In this document: positions 43,868-53,544 of the stretch, one piece after another
Layout of the letters: the number at the start of each line of letters is the position of its first letter
Position numbering within the stretch: the stretch's first letter is position 1
Source: Shewanella hanedai
Lineage (GTDB): Bacteria > Pseudomonadota > Gammaproteobacteria > Enterobacterales > Shewanellaceae
Length of the DNA stretch: 64,000 bases
Direction of reading: 5' to 3'
NCBI RefSeq assembly: GCF_007197645.1
Contig: NZ_VKGK01000009.1
Span: 62,001 to 126,000 of the forward strand
Translations under genes and position numbers: made by a program
The notes under the pieces: generated by a model
The model's database searches: none
Told to the model about the DNA's origin: nothing
The model's input: the letters and a program-made list of their open reading frames with translations, nothing else

Positions 43868-45985
43868 CTAGTTGTCGTTGAAGTGCAAGCCTTTATATGG
43901 GGTATCATTCTGATCTTCTTTCGCTTTATGGTAAAGGCCGATGGTAAATAGTGTGCCTTTTCCTAATGTTGAGCTGACTTCTATGGTGCCGCCAATACGC
44001 TTAATGATCCCGTAACTGAGCGATAAACCTAAACCAGTACCATCGGCTCTTGTGGTGTAGAAAGGATCGAAAATACGGCTAAGCTGATCCTTTGGAATCC
44101 CCATGCCTTCATCTTCGACCTCAATTTTCACACCAATGGGTTCATCATTATGCACCCAGTCATAAGTGCGGATCCAAATGCGTCCTTTTTCATCCATCGC
44201 ATGGGCAGCGTTCACAACTAAGTTAATTAGCACCTGCAGCAGTTGAGGACGATTAACCTCTATCGGGAAACTCGCATTGAGCTCTTGGCTCAATATCACT
44301 TCCTGCTCCTGTATAGAGTGACGAACGAGCACCAACATCTCTTCTATAATCGGCGTCAGTTGATGCATCTCTAGAGGCGCGTTGAACTCGCCAGGACGAC
44401 TGTACTGCAACAGGCTACGAATAATGGTACTGATTCGACCGACCTGTTGAATAACCAACTCGATCTCCTCCTCCACACATTCGGCGTTTTCCCCTAACTC
44501 ATACTTCAACAACTCCATGTTGCCTAAAATAACAGCCGTAGGATTATTGATTTCGTGGGCAATACCGGCGGTTAACTCACCCAAGGCCGTCAGCTTTTCA
44601 TTGGTCACCAGCTGTTGTCTGGTTTCATTGAGCAGTTCGACGTTATTTTGTAGCTCAACCGTCTTGTCTTGTAAGCTACGAGTACGCTCTTCCACTTTCA
44701 CTTCAAGCTGTTCTGCCGCCGCCTGAATTTGGGTATTACGCTCCTGCAGCAGATCGAGCATGCGATCAAACTGTTCAGCCAAGTTAGAAAGCTCATTTTC
44801 ACGCTCAAGCCCAAGCGAGCCAATACGTAGATTTCGACCCGATTGCACCGCTTTAACTACGTGATGAATCCGCTCTATTGGCTGAAGTAAACTGTAGGCA
44901 CCTCGATAAACCAACAAGCCCGACACCAGCAGCACCAACATCAAAATAGTGCCGAGCTCAATAATGTTCAGCAAGTAGTTATGGATAAATGGAGACTCTG
45001 AAAAACCGGTATAGATCATACCGACTCGCTTACCCTGCACATCAACAAGTGGCGCATAAGCCGAGATAAACCAATCGTTAAATACAAAAGCGCGATCGAC
45101 CCAAAGCAAGCCTTGGTTGAGCACTTTAGATTTCACTTCCTCGGATACCAAACTGCCTAATGCACGACCGACGGTTTCGTTACCTTGAGGAAAAAAGTGA
45201 AGAGGTACATTGGTACTGATTCGGGTGTTATCGAGAAAAATGGTCACGGTACCGATTGAACGCTCAGGCAGTGTTCCCTCGTCGTAAACCAAATCTCGAA
45301 TATGATCGACAATGCGAATATCACGGTTAAGCAGTATGCCGCCATCAAGGTACCAAGACACAAAACCATCGGCATTAGGTACGGGCAGCAAACTACGACT
45401 TAGCATGCCTCGCTCTTCGACACTCTTGTTTGGCTTTTGTGAGCGTGGTGTCTCCACCAGCGTAATGCTGGCAAGCGGGACTAAGTCAGGATCGATTCTG
45501 ACTAAACGTTCTGGAGATAACACCATGAGTCCAGAATAGGGAGAGCTCCCTTGGACTTTCTGTAACATCTGACGAAGATCAGGATCTTCAGCCGCTTCTT
45601 CTACGCTAACCAAGCGTAAAAAATCAAGATCGAGCAGGATTTTCTGTTGATTAAGTAAACTGTCTATTTGATCTCGGTACTTTTGTTTATTCGCATCAAA
45701 CAATCTAAAGTCATTTTGAAACGGCCAAGACTCCATCACGAGTTCTAACTGTTTCTCCTGACTTTCCTGAACCGATATCAAGGTATTATTCGCAACCGTC
45801 AGGTCCGCTTTAACCTTCATAAACAGCTGTTGGCCGGTATAGCTTATGTTCCAGTAGATGGTAATGAACACCAAGCTCACCAGAGTCAACAGTATCGGCA
45901 ACAAGGTTAAGATAAGAATGCGATAGCGCACTTTTGCCTGCATCTGCTGCCAATTAATACCAAAAATGCGCGGGAAGAATGACAT
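43868..45985 (-). CDS. Sensor histidine kinase of the tungstate/Moco-linked two-component system
   Basis: A 705-residue membrane kinase. TM1 is at about 22-47, then a ~290-residue periplasmic sensor region (dCache/sCache-like). TM2 is near 335-360, followed by HAMP (LLQPIERIHHVVKAV), a coiled coil (410-460) and HisKA with the phospho-acceptor H477 in GELTAGIAHEINNP. The HATPase follows with NLVVNAAHAMD, DEGMGIP and GTGLGLSLSYGI. The layout resembles DctB-type kinases that pair with NtrC-class regulators. Its ATG abuts the regulator stop, so the two are one operon. The periplasmic ligand is unknown; the divergent tup operon suggests metal-oxyanion or respiration-linked sensing. Confidence 0.9.
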   Translation of the reverse strand: MSFFPRIFGINWQQMQAKVRYRILILTLLPILLTLVSLVFITIYWNISYTGQQLFMKVKADLTVANNTLISVQESQEKQLELVMESWPFQNDFRLFDANKQKYRDQIDSLLNQQKILLDLDFLRLVSVEEAAEDPDLRQMLQKVQGSSPYSGLMVLSPERLVRIDPDLVPLASITLVETPRSQKPNKSVEERGMLSRSLLPVPNADGFVSWYLDGGILLNRDIRIVDHIRDLVYDEGTLPERSIGTVTIFLDNTRISTNVPLHFFPQGNETVGRALGSLVSEEVKSKVLNQGLLWVDRAFVFNDWFISAYAPLVDVQGKRVGMIYTGFSESPFIHNYLLNIIELGTILMLVLLVSGLLVYRGAYSLLQPIERIHHVVKAVQSGRNLRIGSLGLERENELSNLAEQFDRMLDLLQERNTQIQAAAEQLEVKVEERTRSLQDKTVELQNNVELLNETRQQLVTNEKLTALGELTAGIAHEINNPTAVILGNMELLKYELGENAECVEEEIELVIQQVGRISTIIRSLLQYSRPGEFNAPLEMHQLTPIIEEMLVLVRHSIQEQEVILSQELNASFPIEVNRPQLLQVLINLVVNAAHAMDEKGRIWIRTYDWVHNDEPIGVKIEVEDEGMGIPKDQLSRIFDPFYTTRADGTGLGLSLSYGIIKRIGGTIEVSSTLGKGTLFTIGLYHKAKEDQNDTPYKGLHFNDN

Positions 45986-47368
45986 TTAAACCTCTCCGGG
46001 ATGTTCGATACCGAACCACTCTTTATATTTTCTATCTAAGGTTTTTCTGGAGACACCTAAATCTCTCGCTGCCGCGGACTTATTGCCGTTATGGGCATCG
46101 ACAACTTGCGTGACATGGTGCTTCTCCACATCTTTAAGAGACCACTCTAGCGGGTAACCTGATTCAACCAGCACCTCAGCCTTAGGTTGTTGTTTCCAGT
46201 ACTCAGCGGGAGGTTTGCCAAGTAAAATACAACGTTCAATCATATTTCTCAGTTCACGAATATTACCCGGCCACTCGTGTTGCTGTAGTTTGACCATATC
46301 TTCATGGCTCCAAACAACCTCTTTCACGCCAAGTTCAGCCGCTAGCTGTCTGGTAAAATGATGAGTAAGCTCCACTACATCTTCAGGTCGATCTCTTAAT
46401 GGCGGAATTAAAATATCCAACACATTGAGACGGTAATAAAGATCACGTCTAAAGTGTCCCGCTTCAACCTCTTCAGCCAGCTTTCTGTTAGTGGCAGCCA
46501 ACACTCTTACATCAATTTTGGTTTCTTTTTCACTACCGACAGGACGGATAGTACGCTGCTCTAAAACACGTAATAGTGCCGTTTGCATCTTCAGCGGCAT
46601 CTCACCAATTTCATCTAAGAAAATCGTGCCGCCGGATGCAAAGCTAAATAGGCCTTCACGATTGCCTTTAGCGCCGGTAAATGCACCAGCACAGTGACCA
46701 AAAAGCTCACTTTCAAGAAGCTCTGGAGCGATAGCACCACAGTTAACGGGTACAAATGGGCCTTGTCGGCCACTCAACAGATGCAGTTGTCTAGCAACCA
46801 GCTCTTTACCGGTTCCCGACTCACCTTCAATAAGAATAATGGCATTGGTCGGAGCGACGCGTTCGATAATATGCTTCACCTCCTTCATGGCCTCACTGCT
46901 GCCAATAATCGTCGAAGATTGGCCAATAGAGACTTCACGGCGAAGCATCAAGTTTTCACGTTTGAGTAAACGACGTTCGATACAACGATCGACCGCTTTC
47001 ATCATCTGTTCGAGATGGAATGGCTTCATGATGAAATCAGATGCGCCAGCACGTAATGCCTTAATCGCGACATCCATATCGGCATAACCCGTCATAAAGA
47101 TAATATCCGAGCGACGCTCCTGATCGTTTAAGGCTTCATGCCATTCGATCCCTGAACGTCCAGGCAAACGGATATCAACAATAAGCAGGTCAAAGTGACA
47201 CCGACTTCGCAACTGCTCAGCGTCTTCCACGCTGGACGCGGTCTCAACTAAGGCAAACTTTTTTGATAGCGCTTTTTTTAAAAAGCTACGCATACCAGGC
47301 TCATCGTCAACAATAAGCACGGAAACGGCTGAAGGAAGTGGTTTTAACGCTTTATTTATCTGGCTCAT
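45986..47368 (-). CDS. Sigma-54-dependent response regulator (NtrC/DctD class)
   Basis: A 460-residue regulator. The receiver has the phospho-acceptor D65 (LLIVDIRLPG). The AAA+ domain has Walker A GESGTGKE (182-189) and the sigma-54 contact loop GAFTGA (228-233). The C-terminal Fis-type HTH ends NGNKSAAARDLGVSRKTLDRKYKEW. It activates sigma-54 promoters by ATP-driven remodelling. The start is the ATG at 47368; the frame extends to 47419 across the GACAAAATGTC site, which is more likely an upstream control element. A sigma-54 promoter sits in front of the divergent tupA, so that operon is the obvious target. Confidence 0.93.
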   Translation of the reverse strand: MSQINKALKPLPSAVSVLIVDDEPGMRSFLKKALSKKFALVETASSVEDAEQLRSRCHFDLLIVDIRLPGRSGIEWHEALNDQERRSDIIFMTGYADMDVAIKALRAGASDFIMKPFHLEQMMKAVDRCIERRLLKRENLMLRREVSIGQSSTIIGSSEAMKEVKHIIERVAPTNAIILIEGESGTGKELVARQLHLLSGRQGPFVPVNCGAIAPELLESELFGHCAGAFTGAKGNREGLFSFASGGTIFLDEIGEMPLKMQTALLRVLEQRTIRPVGSEKETKIDVRVLAATNRKLAEEVEAGHFRRDLYYRLNVLDILIPPLRDRPEDVVELTHHFTRQLAAELGVKEVVWSHEDMVKLQQHEWPGNIRELRNMIERCILLGKPPAEYWKQQPKAEVLVESGYPLEWSLKDVEKHHVTQVVDAHNGNKSAAARDLGVSRKTLDRKYKEWFGIEHPGEV

Positions 47369-47382
47369 ATTGTCATCTTTAG

Positions 47383-47393
47383 GACATTTTGTC
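47383..47393. promoter_or_regulatory. GACAAAATGTC site upstream of the regulator gene
   Basis: A palindrome-like site with GACA/TGTC arms separated by AAA. It lies 15 bases before the regulator start and forms a pair with the site at 47465 (72 bases start to start). Fis-type HTH domains of NtrC-class proteins bind such inverted repeats as upstream activating sequences. Autoregulation is inferred. Confidence 0.55.
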
Positions 47394-47464
47394 TCATCTA
47401 TTGATGATTCTATCACCATAGCAAGCCAAATAGGTCACTGTGAACCAAAGAATGAGGCCTGTGG

Positions 47465-47475
47465 GACAAAATGTC
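47465..47475. promoter_or_regulatory. GACAAAATGTC upstream activating site for tupA
   Basis: The same palindrome on the plus strand, about 80 bases upstream of the sigma-54 promoter. This is within the usual 80-150 base range of enhancer sites for NtrC-class activators. Confidence 0.6.
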
Positions 47476-47551
47476 TGTCTTTCATGATGTTAACTTGCGA
47501 CAAAGATCCCAAAAGCGACTGATTTGTGAAGTTAAATTTCAGTACAAGCTG

Positions 47552-47569
47552 TTGGCATTCATTTTGCTA
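47552..47569 (+). promoter_or_regulatory. Sigma-54 promoter of the tup-mob-moa operon
   Basis: TTGGCATTCATTTTGCTA matches the -24/-12 consensus TTGGCACGNNNNTTGCW with exact GG-N10-GC spacing (GG 47554-47555, GC 47566-47567). It lies about 81 bases before the tupA start. An NtrC-class activator is encoded next door. Confidence 0.88.
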
Positions 47570-47649
47570 TATAAGTTATTAAGTACAATACAAAATTTTA
47601 ATGGCCCATCTTGGCAGGTGGGCCGTATTCAAAACATCCAGGAGCAAGA

Positions 47650-48462
47650 ATGTTAAACCTCAAATCGATCTTCAGCTTAGCCTTAGCTGCAACCCTGCTT
47701 ATTACAACACCAGCGAAAGCCGAAGACGTTATCAAATTAGCAACTACTACAAGTACTGAAAACTCAGGCCTTTTGAACAACTTACTGCCTAAATTTGAAG
47801 CTGAAACAGGTTACACAGTACAGGTCATTGCAACAGGTACTGGTAAAGCATTGAAACTTGCCAGCCAAGGTAATGTTGATGTCATCATGACTCACGCACC
47901 AGCAGCGGAAGCTAAATTTGTCGATGAAGGCTTTGGACTTTTACCTCGTGGCATAATGGAGAACGATTTTGTGATCTTGGGCCCTAAAAATGACCCTGCA
48001 AAGATCCGTAGCAGTAAGACAGTTGAAGAGGCTTTTGCTAAAATAGCCAAGTCTGGTGCACCTTTTATCTCTCGTGGAGATAACTCAGGCACCAACATGA
48101 AAGAATTGATCATCTGGAAGAACGCTAACATTGATCCTTCATTCACAGGTTATACCTCTGTTGGACAAGGCATGGGTAAGACCCTGCTTATGGCAGATGA
48201 ATTACAAGGTTACACGCTATCTGATCGCGGTACCTTCGTGGCTTATAAAGCGAAACTTGATATGGCAATTGATTTTGATGGCGGACATGCATTAGCTAAC
48301 CCATATCAAATTATGCTAATTAACCCTGCTAAATATCCTGAACTTAACCACAAAGGCGCAAGAGCCCTTAGTGATTGGTTGATCAGTGCTGAAGCTCAAA
48401 GCATGATCAACAGCTATAAAGTTCAAGGTGAGCAACTATTTAAGGCAACTTATAGCGAATGA
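47650..48462 (+). CDS. tupA: Tungstate-binding periplasmic protein
   Basis: A 270-residue protein with a signal peptide (cleaved near AKA, residue 24) and the TupA hallmark TTTS at 32-35, used to bind the oxyanion. DVIMTHAPAAEAKFV and FISRGDNSGTNMKE (about 137-150) also fit TupA rather than ModA. TupA delivers tungstate (less often molybdate) to TupBC. The start is the ATG at 47650 with GGAG five bases upstream. After the stop, a hairpin (AACACCT/AGGTGTT, 48509-48530) may stabilise the tupA message relative to tupB, as is usual for binding proteins. Confidence 0.93.
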   Translation: MLNLKSIFSLALAATLLITTPAKAEDVIKLATTTSTENSGLLNNLLPKFEAETGYTVQVIATGTGKALKLASQGNVDVIMTHAPAAEAKFVDEGFGLLPRGIMENDFVILGPKNDPAKIRSSKTVEEAFAKIAKSGAPFISRGDNSGTNMKELIIWKNANIDPSFTGYTSVGQGMGKTLLMADELQGYTLSDRGTFVAYKAKLDMAIDFDGGHALANPYQIMLINPAKYPELNHKGARALSDWLISAEAQSMINSYKVQGEQLFKATYSE

Positions 48463-48556
48463 TTTTAAGGTTCTGGATAAGCCATTATTTAACATGGTAT
48501 GCGCAGGTAACACCTCAGATTGTAGGTGTTCGATTACTTAACTGGGTATATCATAA

Positions 48557-49264
48557 ATGAATGACGGCTGGTTAGCCCTTATACAGCAGGCCTTTGGCCT
48601 GCTGTTTTCATTGGACCCTGATGTGTGGGCCATTGTTTCGGTTTCTTTTTCTGTCTCTTTCGCTGCGCTAGCAATCACCTTGCTGCCGTCGATGATACTA
48701 GGCTTCATGCTGGCTTTCGGACAGTTCCCCGGTCGCTGGTTTATCACCAACATGATCCAAACTCTGCAATCTATCCCTACTGTTGTTATCGGTCTTCTTG
48801 TTTACCTTATGCTGACTCGCATGGGCCCCTTAGGTGATTTAAGGTGGCTATTCACCCAAAAGGGCATGATACTCGGTCAAATGCTGATTTGCGCCCCAGT
48901 ACTTGTCTCTATGAGTCAGGCAGCATTTACCAGTGTTGATAGACGCGCATGGGAAACCTCTCGTACCTTAGGAGCCTCTTGGCTTAGGGCTATTTGGACC
49001 TTGTGCAGAGAACTAAAAGTTCCCCTGCTACTCGCCATTGTTGCAGGCTTTAGCCGCATATTAACCGAAGTGGGTTGCTCGATGATGGTCGGTGGTAACA
49101 TTGCTGGTGTCACACGTAATATCCCCACAGCCATAGCACTTGAAACCAGTAAAGGCGATTTTGCACAAGCTATCGCACTCGGTCTGGTTCTGCTTATTTT
49201 GTCGCTGATTCTCAACTTCACCTTAGGTACCCTAAGAGGTAAAGCTGAGCCAAGGAGCCATTAA
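48557..49264 (+). CDS. tupB: Tungstate ABC transporter permease
   Basis: A 235-residue permease with five to six helices. The ABC permease loop is EAA-like, AWETSRTLGASWLRAIWTLCRELKVPLL, near residues 133-160, followed by GCSMMVGGNIAGVTRNIPTAIALETSKG. It resembles TupB/ModB-type permeases. It has a 94-base gap from tupA and ends three bases before tupC. Confidence 0.92.
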   Translation: MNDGWLALIQQAFGLLFSLDPDVWAIVSVSFSVSFAALAITLLPSMILGFMLAFGQFPGRWFITNMIQTLQSIPTVVIGLLVYLMLTRMGPLGDLRWLFTQKGMILGQMLICAPVLVSMSQAAFTSVDRRAWETSRTLGASWLRAIWTLCRELKVPLLLAIVAGFSRILTEVGCSMMVGGNIAGVTRNIPTAIALETSKGDFAQAIALGLVLLILSLILNFTLGTLRGKAEPRSH

Positions 49265-49267
49265 GAT

Positions 49268-49987
49268 ATGGTTAAAGTGATTGCACAAGATATCGAGATG
49301 CGATTTGGTGAGCGTACGCTTTTTACTGTCGAGAGATTGCAACTCGCTCAAGGCCAGACCATACACCTTCAAGGCGATAACGGTAGCGGTAAAACCACCT
49401 TGATGAAACTGCTGGCAGGATTAGTCTCCCCAACCAAGGGAAAGGTCTCGGTTCAAGGCTTTGCACCATTACCCTGGTGGCGTTCAAACCCACTACTGGG
49501 CAAAGCTGTTTATCTGCACCAACACCCTTACCTGTTTGACGGCAGCGTCGAGTATAACCTCAACTACCCACATCCCTTTTGTGAGATGAGTAAACAGCAG
49601 CTTGAACAGAGAACCCAAGATGCAATACACAAAGCGGATTTAGTACATCTCACTAAACAAGCCGCATCAAGCCTATCCGGCGGTGAAAGACAACGTCTGG
49701 CCATCGCCAGAGCGTGGATAATGCAGCCTAAATTACTCATGTTAGATGAGCCGACATCGAACATGGACACCTATTCTCAAGAGCTGGTATTGAGTATGGT
49801 GAAAGATCTTCAGCAAATAGGCACCGGAATGTTAGTCAGTAGTCATCAATCTTGTGTACTTACCAGCCTATGTGATCAAAGCTGGCAGATAGCGGATCAA
49901 GGTATTCGTTCATCGACGCCTTCAAAAGAGGGTATTAACAGCGACCCTATAACATTACAGGAACCAAGATATGTCATTGCAAATTGA
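49268..49987 (+). CDS. tupC: Tungstate ABC transporter ATPase
   Basis: A 239-residue ABC ATPase with Walker [10 protein letters not shown] (about 36-44), a Q-loop LHQHPYLF, signature [15 protein letters not shown] and Walker [13 protein letters not shown]. It provides ATP for tungstate uptake with TupAB. Its last 17 bases overlap mobA, giving translational coupling of oxyanion uptake to cofactor assembly. Confidence 0.93.
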   Translation: MVKVIAQDIEMRFGERTLFTVERLQLAQGQTIHLQGDNGSGKTTLMKLLAGLVSPTKGKVSVQGFAPLPWWRSNPLLGKAVYLHQHPYLFDGSVEYNLNYPHPFCEMSKQQLEQRTQDAIHKADLVHLTKQAASSLSGGERQRLAIARAWIMQPKLLMLDEPTSNMDTYSQELVLSMVKDLQQIGTGMLVSSHQSCVLTSLCDQSWQIADQGIRSSTPSKEGINSDPITLQEPRYVIAN

Positions 49988-50561
49988 TGCTGTCATCTTA
50001 GCTGGCGGCATGGCCAGACGTATGGGCGGAAATGACAAAGGTCTGGTCGAGCTATTAGACCAACCTATGATAAAGCATACGATTGATCGAATTAAACCTC
50101 AGGTTAACGAGATCATGATCAACGCAAACCGTAATCAAACCCAGTATGCTGAATTTGGTTATCCAGTTTTCAGTGATGAAGACTCAGGCTATTTAGGCCC
50201 TTTAGCTGGCATGATCACCGCAATGGCGAAAACTCAAGCTGATTACCTACTTGTGGTTCCCTGTGATTGTCCTCTACTGCCATTAGATCTCGTTGAGCGT
50301 ATGCTAGCTCAAATACAGAGTGAAGATGCTGAACTTGCAGTCGCCAGTGACGGCAAGCGTGAACAACCAGTCGTGCTGCTATTAAAACCCAGCTTACGAG
50401 ACTCAATGAAAGCCTTTTTAGACGGTGGTGAGCGTAAAATTGATTTTTGGTACGCCAAACATCACTGCATGGTTGCTGAGTTTGCCGATCAACCCAATGC
50501 CTTTGTAAATGTGAATACGCCAGAACAAAAACAACAACTTGCTGAGGCAATAGCCAAATAA
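49971..50561 (+). CDS. mobA: Molybdenum cofactor guanylyltransferase
   Basis: A 196-residue nucleotidyltransferase starting with the GTP-binding motif [19 protein letters not shown]. It has [17 protein letters not shown], the metal-binding DxP region. MobA attaches GMP to molybdopterin to make the MGD (bis-MGD) cofactor of DMSO-reductase-family enzymes. Its presence in the tungstate operon suggests that the incoming metal serves MGD enzymes. It overlaps tupC by 17 bases. Confidence 0.93.
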   Translation: MSLQIDAVILAGGMARRMGGNDKGLVELLDQPMIKHTIDRIKPQVNEIMINANRNQTQYAEFGYPVFSDEDSGYLGPLAGMITAMAKTQADYLLVVPCDCPLLPLDLVERMLAQIQSEDAELAVASDGKREQPVVLLLKPSLRDSMKAFLDGGERKIDFWYAKHHCMVAEFADQPNAFVNVNTPEQKQQLAEAIAK

Positions 50562-50575
50562 TATTCGAGGTTTCA

Positions 50576-52384
50576 ATGTCTACTCCCTTTACCAATCCGC
50601 TGTCGATCCCTGTCCTCGGGTTTTGTGCTTATAGCGGCACAGGAAAAACCACACTGTTAAAGAAACTCATTCCTGAGCTAAATCGTCGTGGCGTTAAACT
50701 CGCTGTGATTAAACATGCTCATCATAATTTCGATGTGGATATTCCCGGTAAAGACAGTTACGAGATGCGCAAATCTGGCGCCCGTCAGGTATTGGTAGCC
50801 TCGCATATTCGTTGGGCGTTAATGACTGAAGATGCGGTTGATGAAGCCCCTGAGCTCCCTCACCTGCTGCAGCAAATAGAACAAGACAAAGTCGATATCG
50901 TTTTAGTTGAAGGGTTTAAGAAACTCGAACTGCCTAAAATTGAGCTGCATCGTGCCGCCCACGGCAAACCCTTTATCCATACTCACGATAACAACATTCA
51001 AGCCATAGCCTGCTGCGACGACACACAACTCCCTAGTGAACTGCGCCGCCTTGATATCAACAACGTCGAGCAGATTGCCGATTTTGTTATCGAGTATGCT
51101 CAAAGCTGGCAGCCTAATACAGTAAGCTTACCACTGGCACCACAAGCGCCCGAGTGCGGCTGTGAAGTCGATACCAGTAAAACGCTTTCGGTACGTCAAG
51201 GTATCGATAACATTCTCTCCTTCGTCAATCCAGTGAGCGAACATGAAGTCATCGAACTCGATGAACTCAGTGGTCGAGTGTTAGCACAAGATGCTATCTC
51301 TCCTGTGGATGTACCACAACAGACTAACTCTGCGATGGACGGTTATGCGTTCAAATATTCAGAGTCAATGTTGCCAAGTTACACCATCGTCGCCGATGTG
51401 ATGGCGGGGCACCAATACGCTGACATACTTCAGCAAAGCGAAGCAGTGCGCATCATGACTGGCGCGCCAGTTCCCGCTGGCGCTGATACAGTGCAGATGA
51501 AAGAGCTGGCAACAGAGAATGGCGATAGCATTAGTTTTCAAGGTGACATCATTTTAGGCCAGCATGTCAGGCTTGCAGGTGAAGATATTGCCAAAGGTAA
51601 AACAGCACTTGCTGCCCATAATCGCTTGCAAGCACCAGAGCAAGGGATGCTGGCGTCACTTGGCTTCGGCCAGTTACCCGTTTTCAGACGCCCTAAAGTT
51701 GCCGTATTCTCAACTGGCGATGAGGTTTGCCAACCCGGCGAGCCGTTAAAACCTAGCTGTATCTATGACTCTAATCGTTTCACCATCAAATCTATGGTGA
51801 GAAAGCTGGGTTGTGACGTGATCGATCTTGGCATCATACATGACTCAGAAGAAGCCCTAGTCGACGCACTCAGCCAAGCGGCTGTTGACGCCGATGTGGT
51901 CATCAGTTCTGGCGGTGTCTCTGTTGGTGATGCTGACTTTATCAAGCTCGCACTGGCGAAAGTGGGACAGATTAACTTCTGGCGTATCAATATGCGCCCC
52001 GGCAGACCATTAGCCTTTGGCCAAATCGGTTCCAGCCTCTTCTTCGGCTTACCGGGCAATCCCGTTGCCGTCATGGTTTCCTTTATGCAATTTGTTCAAC
52101 CTGCACTCAGAAAGCTAGCAGGAGAGAAAGCATGGGAGCAAACCATGGTTCCCGCCGTTGCCGATTGTAAAATGCGTAGCCGCGTTGGGCGCACCGAGTT
52201 TATCCGCGGTATTTTCCACTTAGCACAAGATGGCAAGCTGCATGTAACGACAACAGGTGCACAGGGGTCAGGAATGCTGAGCTCAATGGTGCAAGGAAAC
52301 TGTTTTATCGTTATTGGTGAGCAAGATGAACAGCTAAATGCGGGTGATACTGTTTACATTCAACCTTTTGCCGATCTGTTATAG
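50576..52384 (+). CDS. MobB-MoeA fusion protein (Moco biosynthesis)
   Basis: A 602-residue bifunctional protein. Residues 1-170 are MobB: P-loop CAYSGTGKTTLLKKL at 17-31, VIKHAHHNFDVDIPGKDSY, LVEGFKK. From about 205 to 602 it is MoeA: SVRQGIDNILSF, QTNSAMDGYAF, RIMTGAPVPAGADTVQ, the SSGGVSVGDADF catalytic-acid motif and FFGLPGNPVAVM. MoeA inserts molybdenum or tungsten into adenylylated molybdopterin; MobB assists MobA with GTP. They are separate genes in E. coli; here one chain could channel the cofactor from metal insertion to nucleotide addition. It starts 14 bases after mobA. Confidence 0.93.
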   Translation: MSTPFTNPLSIPVLGFCAYSGTGKTTLLKKLIPELNRRGVKLAVIKHAHHNFDVDIPGKDSYEMRKSGARQVLVASHIRWALMTEDAVDEAPELPHLLQQIEQDKVDIVLVEGFKKLELPKIELHRAAHGKPFIHTHDNNIQAIACCDDTQLPSELRRLDINNVEQIADFVIEYAQSWQPNTVSLPLAPQAPECGCEVDTSKTLSVRQGIDNILSFVNPVSEHEVIELDELSGRVLAQDAISPVDVPQQTNSAMDGYAFKYSESMLPSYTIVADVMAGHQYADILQQSEAVRIMTGAPVPAGADTVQMKELATENGDSISFQGDIILGQHVRLAGEDIAKGKTALAAHNRLQAPEQGMLASLGFGQLPVFRRPKVAVFSTGDEVCQPGEPLKPSCIYDSNRFTIKSMVRKLGCDVIDLGIIHDSEEALVDALSQAAVDADVVISSGGVSVGDADFIKLALAKVGQINFWRINMRPGRPLAFGQIGSSLFFGLPGNPVAVMVSFMQFVQPALRKLAGEKAWEQTMVPAVADCKMRSRVGRTEFIRGIFHLAQDGKLHVTTTGAQGSGMLSSMVQGNCFIVIGEQDEQLNAGDTVYIQPFADLL

Positions 52385-52405
52385 GTAACTCTGTAGGGTT
52401 CTAAT

Positions 52406-53392
52406 ATGAGTTTAATCGTCGACGCCTTCGGCCGTAAGGTGGAATACCTGCGTCTTTCTGTTACCGATAGGTGTGATTTTCGCTGCGTCTACTGCATGGG
52501 TGAAGATCCCTGCTTTCTTGAGCGAGAACAGATACTGAGTTTAGAGGAGCTTGCGTGGGTAGGCCAAGCCTTTACCGAGTTAGGCGTGAAGAAAATTCGC
52601 TTAACAGGCGGTGAGCCGTTAGTGCGTACCGATTGCGATCAACTGGTGAAGCGCTTAAGCGCGCTACCGGGATTATCAGAACTGTCCATGACCACCAATG
52701 GTTCGAGACTGACTAAGTTTGCTCAAAAGATGAAAGGCTACGGCCTTGCCAGATTGAACATCAGTCTAGATACGTTAAAACCTGAACTCTTCACCGAACT
52801 CACTCGCAATGGCAAACTTGAGCGTGTGATTAAAGGGATCGATACTGCCAAAGCCGCAGGCTTTAAACGCATCAAGATTAACGCAGTGATTTTACGCGGC
52901 CAAAACGATGATGAAGTGTTAGATCTTATCGAATTTTGTCGTGACCGTGAGCTCGATATCGCCTTTATCGAAGAGATGCCATTGGGTGTCATTGATGAAC
53001 GTAAAAAGAGCCGCCACTGCAGTAGTGAAGAAGTAAAGGCCATCATATCTCAACGGTATGAACTGACGATTTCGGATAAACGTACCGGCGGCCCAGCCCG
53101 TTATTACACGATGCCGGGAAGCCCTATCCATATTGGCTTTATCTCCCCCCACAGTAATAACTTCTGCCATGAATGTAACCGAGTTCGAGTGACAGTCGAA
53201 GGACGTCTACTCCTCTGTTTAGGCAACGAACACTCGGTGGATCTTAAAGCCATTGTGCGTGAGTTTCCTGCTGATATTGAGAAGTTAAAAACCGCCATTT
53301 TAGATGCCATTAAACTCAAGCCTAAAGAGCACGTATTTGGGGAAGAAGGCGATGTACAGATATTGCGGTTTATGAATACAACTGGGGGCTAA
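52406..53392 (+). CDS. moaA: GTP 3',8-cyclase (Moco biosynthesis radical SAM enzyme)
   Basis: A 328-residue radical SAM protein. The N-terminal 4Fe-4S ligands are C23, C27 and C30 in CDFRCVYC. The C-terminal second cluster comes from NFCHECNRVRVTVEGRLLLC. The essential C-terminal GG dipeptide is present (NTTGG end). MoaA converts GTP to 3',8-cyclo-GTP, the first step to molybdopterin. AGGG lies before the ATG. It is the last gene of the tup-mob-moa operon. Confidence 0.95.
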   Translation: MSLIVDAFGRKVEYLRLSVTDRCDFRCVYCMGEDPCFLEREQILSLEELAWVGQAFTELGVKKIRLTGGEPLVRTDCDQLVKRLSALPGLSELSMTTNGSRLTKFAQKMKGYGLARLNISLDTLKPELFTELTRNGKLERVIKGIDTAKAAGFKRIKINAVILRGQNDDEVLDLIEFCRDRELDIAFIEEMPLGVIDERKKSRHCSSEEVKAIISQRYELTISDKRTGGPARYYTMPGSPIHIGFISPHSNNFCHECNRVRVTVEGRLLLCLGNEHSVDLKAIVREFPADIEKLKTAILDAIKLKPKEHVFGEEGDVQILRFMNTTGG

Positions 53393-53414
53393 CTTGCCTG
53401 ATAGCAAATTCTAG

Positions 53415-53436
53415 CCACTTACCAGATAGTAAGTGG
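53415..53436 (+). terminator. Hairpin after moaA
   Basis: CCACTTAC pairs with GTAAGTGG around CAGATA, 22 bases past the moaA stop. A T5 run appears ten bases later (GTCTCTTTTTGG), so this is a weak terminator candidate for the operon. Confidence 0.5.
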
Positions 53437-53544
53437 TGAAGTCTCTTTTTGGTTTCATTGGGCAGGGCTTACATTTGATGGTTTGTTGGTAACCATAGCT
53501 TCATTGGTACCTATTGCTTGCAGCAGGCTTTCATGTAGCTACTT

